Assembly: GCA_032622095.1 (NCBI GenBank)
Contig: CP136061.1
Span: forward strand, 89,086,983 to 89,150,982
Length of the DNA stretch: 64,000 nt
Direction of reading: 5' to 3'
DNA from: Siphonodentalium dalli
Lineage: Eukaryota > Mollusca > Scaphopoda > Gadilida > Siphonodentaliidae
In this document: piece after piece, positions 60,031 to 64,000 of the stretch
Layout of the letters: each line of letters starts with the position of its first letter
Position numbering within the stretch: the stretch's first letter is position 1
Translations under genes and position numbers: made by a program
Notes under the pieces: model-generated
Databases searched by the model: none
The model's input: only the letters and a program-made list of their open reading frames with translations
Told to the model about the DNA's origin: nothing

Positions 60031-61820
60031 TGCATCTTAGCTATGCTCCATCATTCTGCCACAAGAAATTAAATTAAAGCAAAAATGCTCAGGGCCAAAT
60101 AAAGACAAATTTTGTCTTAAAGGGATATTTACTCAAATACTGGTTTCTATAGTCTCTGAGTCATAGAATAAGGTAACCAGATTTCCATTAGGCCAAAAAA
60201 AAAAGATACTATGTTTTCGCACAAAAATAACTGCCGACCCTAATCTTTTTTTTACTTTTTTTTACCACCAATGCACATACATATTGATGTTCATTAGTGT
60301 GCAAAACACATGGTTTCTAACATATCGCTGTTACACAAGTGACCATAAAGTGACAGCTGGATCTCAACAGTTAAAACTGCAGGTGTGGATTGATGCGCAT
60401 GATTTTGCGATTTTAGATTCCTGAGAGTGGATATCAGGCCTGCTTTAAGCCTTGCATGTTTGGGAACTATCAACAGATATGGTTGGTGTGTATAATCTGT
60501 ATATATATAGAGGTTATCACCACACATGGTAGGGGTATAGCTACTCTTTCCTAAACCAGGCATGCTGCTAGTAGGTTGGATGTACATGTACTGGCTACCT
60601 CCAGACAAAGGGATGTAGTCATCACAATACAAGTACCGGTGTAATGGTGGTATTATGGGTAAAATTCTCATAAAACGTTAGTGACATCAATTTCATACCA
60701 AGTAATATAGCCAAAATTTAGAAATTATGAAAATGCAGTATGTGAATAACAAATCACACACTTAAGCATAAACCAAGTTTGCATGATCTTTTATTCAATC
60801 TTAATGTAATTATTTTCACTGTTGTTCAAGTAATACTTTCCTCACAACATGAGTTGCCATTTTATGTCACTTCGGTCGAGATAGTTCAATATTTCTGCAG
60901 CTGGATAAAAAATAAAAAAATAAAAAATAAAAAAAAAATTCCCTACCTACATACCCTAATTTTTTCACACCATTAGTGGAAACATACTATCTTTTTTTTT
61001 TTGCCTTATTTGAAAGTCTGTTGAGTACGAAGTATTGTTACGGATGGCAGATTAGCCGGAATGCGAAAATACAAATGGTCGAGTAATTTGCTTTCAGTTT
61101 TCAAGCAAATGTATCAAATAAATGTATATTATAGGCATACTAGTCCCATATTGAGTTTACGCCCCATATCAACATACATGTACTTTTGTACACGATCATG
61201 TGTGTCACACGTTGTCCAATCCACTATCCGTTAATTAATTTGATTACATTTTGCACACGGAAATTCATAATTTAATTTATGGCCCCATGCAGGGCCATAA
61301 ATTAAATTTATTTCAAATTATTAACTTTGATTTTAAGATAACCTATTAACCTGAAAGTTTACAGAATACATCTTCGACTCAAATTACTTATTTTTCTATA
61401 TATTATCGATATTAGATCATTGTTATAACCGGGAATTTATTGCGCATGGCGTACAGTACCCCTTTAAAACAAGCAAACATATACCGGTATGATCATTAGA
61501 CATTCTGGAATTCTCGTACACATATTCCAATATCCCACATGTTACGAGTGCAGTTGTTGACAGGACTTGTCAACTTTTTGTCTGCCACGAGACCCAGAGG
61601 ATCGAATCTAACCTAACCATTGTGAAGGTACCTGCCATCTCGGGGCTGCAGACAAAATGAAATTACGAGTGATGTCGACATTATATTGATTTTAAATCAG
61701 TTGGAATGTCTTTCGATTTGAGGATGGTAATTTCAGGAATAATGTGATTGTGTTCACTGGGATGTTCAATTGGATGTTGATGATAATTTTAGCAAAACAT
61801 CTAACAGTCACATCCGTCAT
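60031..61820. other. No gene recognised; one 125-codon minus frame
   Basis: The minus frame 60294-60671 encodes a chain with no motif I know (YIQPTSSMPGLGKSSYTPTM and a CGDNLYIYTDYTH stretch). It lacks clear splice or promoter support. A/T simple sequence lies at 60905-60940, and a short palindrome around AATTTAATTTATGGCCC at 61268-61310. Confidence 0.3.
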
Positions 61821-64000
61821 TGTTGATGAGATGAGTAGCATATAGTATGCACAGCGTGATCCGAGAGTCCGGACGAATCATTGAGATGGGTAGCATATAG
61901 AATGCACATACAGTGTGATCAGAGTGTCCGAACGAATCATTGAGATGTGTAGCATATAGAATGCACATACAGTGTGATGACTGTGATCAGAGAGTCCAAA
62001 CGAATCATTGAGATGAGTAGCATATAGAATGCACATACAGTGTGATCAGAGAGTCCGGACAAATCATTGAGATGTGTAGCATATAGAATGCACAGCATGA
62101 TCCGAGAGTCCGGACGAATCATTGAGATGGGTAGCATATAGAATGCACAGCGTGATCCGAGAGTCCGGACGAATCATTGAGATGGGTAGCATATAGAATG
62201 CACATACAGTGTGATCCGAGAGTCCAAACGAATCATTGAGATGGGTAGCATATAGAATCCACATACAGTGTGATCAGAGAGTCCGAACGAATCATTGAGA
62301 TGTGTAGCATATAGAATCCACATACAGTGTGATCCGAGAGTCCGGACGAATCATTGAGATGGGTAGCATATAGAATGCACATACAGTGTGATCCGAGAGT
62401 CCGGACGAATCATTGAGATGAGTAGCATATACATGTGTAGAATGTACATACAGTGTGATCCGAGAGTCCGGACGAATCATTGAGATGGGTAGCATATAGA
62501 ATCCACATACAGTGTGATCAGAGAGTCCGAACGAATCATTGAGATGTGTAGCATATAGAATCCACATACAGTGTGATGACTATGATCAGAGAGTCCGGAC
62601 GAATCATTGAGATGGGTAGCATATAGAATCCACATACAGTGTGATCAGAGAGTCCGGACGAATCATTGAGATGTGTAGCATATAGAATCCACATACAGTG
62701 TGATCAGAGAGTCCAAACGAATCATTGAGATGTGTAGCATATAGAATGCACATACAGTGTGATCAGAGAGTCCGGACGAATCATTGAGATGGGTAGCATA
62801 TAGAATCCACATACAGTGTGATCAGAGAGTCCGGACGAATCATTGAGATGGGTAGCATATAGAATGCACATACAGTGTGATCAGAGTGTCCGAACGAATC
62901 ATTGAGATGTGTAGCATATAGAATCCACATACAGTGTGATGACTATGATCAGAGAGTCCGGACGAATCATTGAGATGGGTAGCATATAGAATGCACATAC
63001 AGTGTGATCAGAGTGTCCGAACGAATCATTGAGATGTGTAGCATATAGAATCCACATACAGTGTGATGACTGTGATCAGAGAGTCCGGACAAATCATTGA
63101 GATGGGTAGCATATAGAATGCACATACAGTGTGATCCGAGAGTCCGGACGAATCATTGAGATGGGTAGCATATAGAATCCACATACAGTGTGATCAGAGA
63201 GTCCAAACGAATCATTGAGATGAGTAGCATATAGAATGCACATACAGTGTGATGACTGTGATCAGAGAGTCCGAACGAATCATTGAGATGGGTAGCATAT
63301 AGAATCCACATACAGTGTGATCAGAGAGTCCGAACGAATCATTGAGATGTGTAGCATATAGAATCCACATACAGTGTGATGACTGTGATCAGAGTGTCCG
63401 AACGAATCATTGAGATGGGTAGCATATAGAATGCACATACAGTGTGATGACTGTGATCAGAGAGTCCGGACGAATCATTGAGATGTGTAGCATATAGAAT
63501 GCACATACAGTGTGATCCGAGAGTCCGGACGAATCATTGAGATGTGTAGCATATAGAATGCACATACAGTGTGATCAGAGAGTCCGGACGAATCATTGAG
63601 ATGTGTAGCATATAGAATGCACATACAGTGTGATCAGAGAGTCCGGACGAATCATTGAGATGTGTAGCATATAGAATGCACATACAGTGTGATCAGAGAG
63701 TCCGGACGAATCATTGAGATGTGTAGCATATAGAATGCACATACAGTGTGATCAGAGAGTCCGGACGAATCATTGAGATGTGTAGCATATAGAATGCACA
63801 TACAGTGTGATCGAGTGTCCGAACGAATCATTGAGATGTGTAGCATATACATGTGTAGAATGTACATGCAGATGTGTCTGAACGAATCAATGGGATGTGT
63901 AGCGTATAGAATGCACAGGCAGTGTGATCAGTGTCCGAAAGAATGATTGAGATGTGTAGCATATAGAATGCACCATGATCCCATAGTCCGAACGAATCAT
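61821..64000. repeat. 59-bp minisatellite, about 37 units, running off the window
   Basis: The basic unit GATCAGAGAGTCCGGACGAA...GTAGCATATAGAATGCACAT...ACAGTGT is 59 bp. Variants are 51-bp units lacking ATACAGTG (62090-62160), units with an extra GATGACTGT (68 bp), and units with an inserted ACATGTGT (62430 and 63848). The array reaches the end of the window. Open frames on the minus strand (such as YATHLNDSSGLSDH) follow from the periodicity and are not genes. Confidence 0.95.

Noticed and set aside
60294-60671. 125-codon minus frame as a gene
   Set aside because: No recognised motif, splice signal or second copy; left as unexplained.
61937-63867. Several minus-strand frames of 66-91 codons with repeated YATHLNDS-type text
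   Set aside because: They are produced by the 59-bp tandem array; the period is not a multiple of three, the frames start and stop with unit-length variants, and there is no promoter or splice context.
61821-64000. Regularly spaced repeats resembling a CRISPR array
   Set aside because: Units are tandem without unique spacers, and the genome is eukaryotic.

Overview
This is a window of animal (eukaryotic) nuclear DNA: one split gene with long introns, sitting in a very dense field of small DNA transposons. The host is probably a marine invertebrate and perhaps a mollusc. The hints are a protein close to but clearly different from the vertebrate one, a tRNA-derived SINE of a kind common in lophotrochozoans, and frequent ACATGT motifs. 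The species assignment is inference. There is no bacterial-type gene organisation.

The gene is COG5 (conserved oligomeric Golgi complex subunit 5), read on the minus strand. I reconstructed 20 coding exons from splice sites, codon phase and alignment to the family as I know it. They run from a short first coding exon at 49919-49955 to an exon at 5301-5427. Joined, they give an open frame of 739 codons with matching phases at every junction. The last 60 or so residues and the stop codon were not found and probably lie before position 1. About seven residues expected between exons 18 and 19 are also missing. Upstream of exon 1 (about 49956-50334) is a promoter-like stretch with ETS, E-box and NRF1-like motifs, plus a plus-strand splice donor that may belong to a divergent gene.

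Almost everything else is transposon-derived. (a) Several families begin TTAACCCTTT and end AAAGGGTTAA. They behave like piggyBac-type non-autonomous elements with TTAA targets, and range from hairpins of about 100-400 bp to a pair of 1.56-kb elements. (b) Two hAT-type non-autonomous elements have exact 8-bp target duplications (26924-27883 and 41850-42825), and a third is probable (2057-3205). (c) A near-perfect palindrome family of about 200 bp starts CAGTAATGC. (d) A hairpin family is built on GAATGAGGTCCCCAGAGGGT, and many of its copies lie right beside COG5 exons. (e) Larger inverted-repeat elements occupy 34718-37684, 39212-44468 and 45727-49215. (f) There are also non-LTR reverse transcriptase remnants, a hAT-derived protein fragment, a SINE, and a 59-bp minisatellite filling the last 2.2 kb.

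Region by region: 1-5300 is repeats downstream of the last exon found; 5301-38760 holds COG5 exons 2-20; 38761-49918 is intron 1, an 11-kb repeat store; 49919-50334 is exon 1 and the promoter; 50335-64000 is repeats and unexplained DNA. The main unusual points are the clustering of hairpin elements within 16-40 bp of COG5 splice sites, a triplicated splice acceptor plus exon start at exon 18, datable nested insertions at TTAA, and recurrent 6-bp ACATGT insertions at TA sites inside repeat copies.
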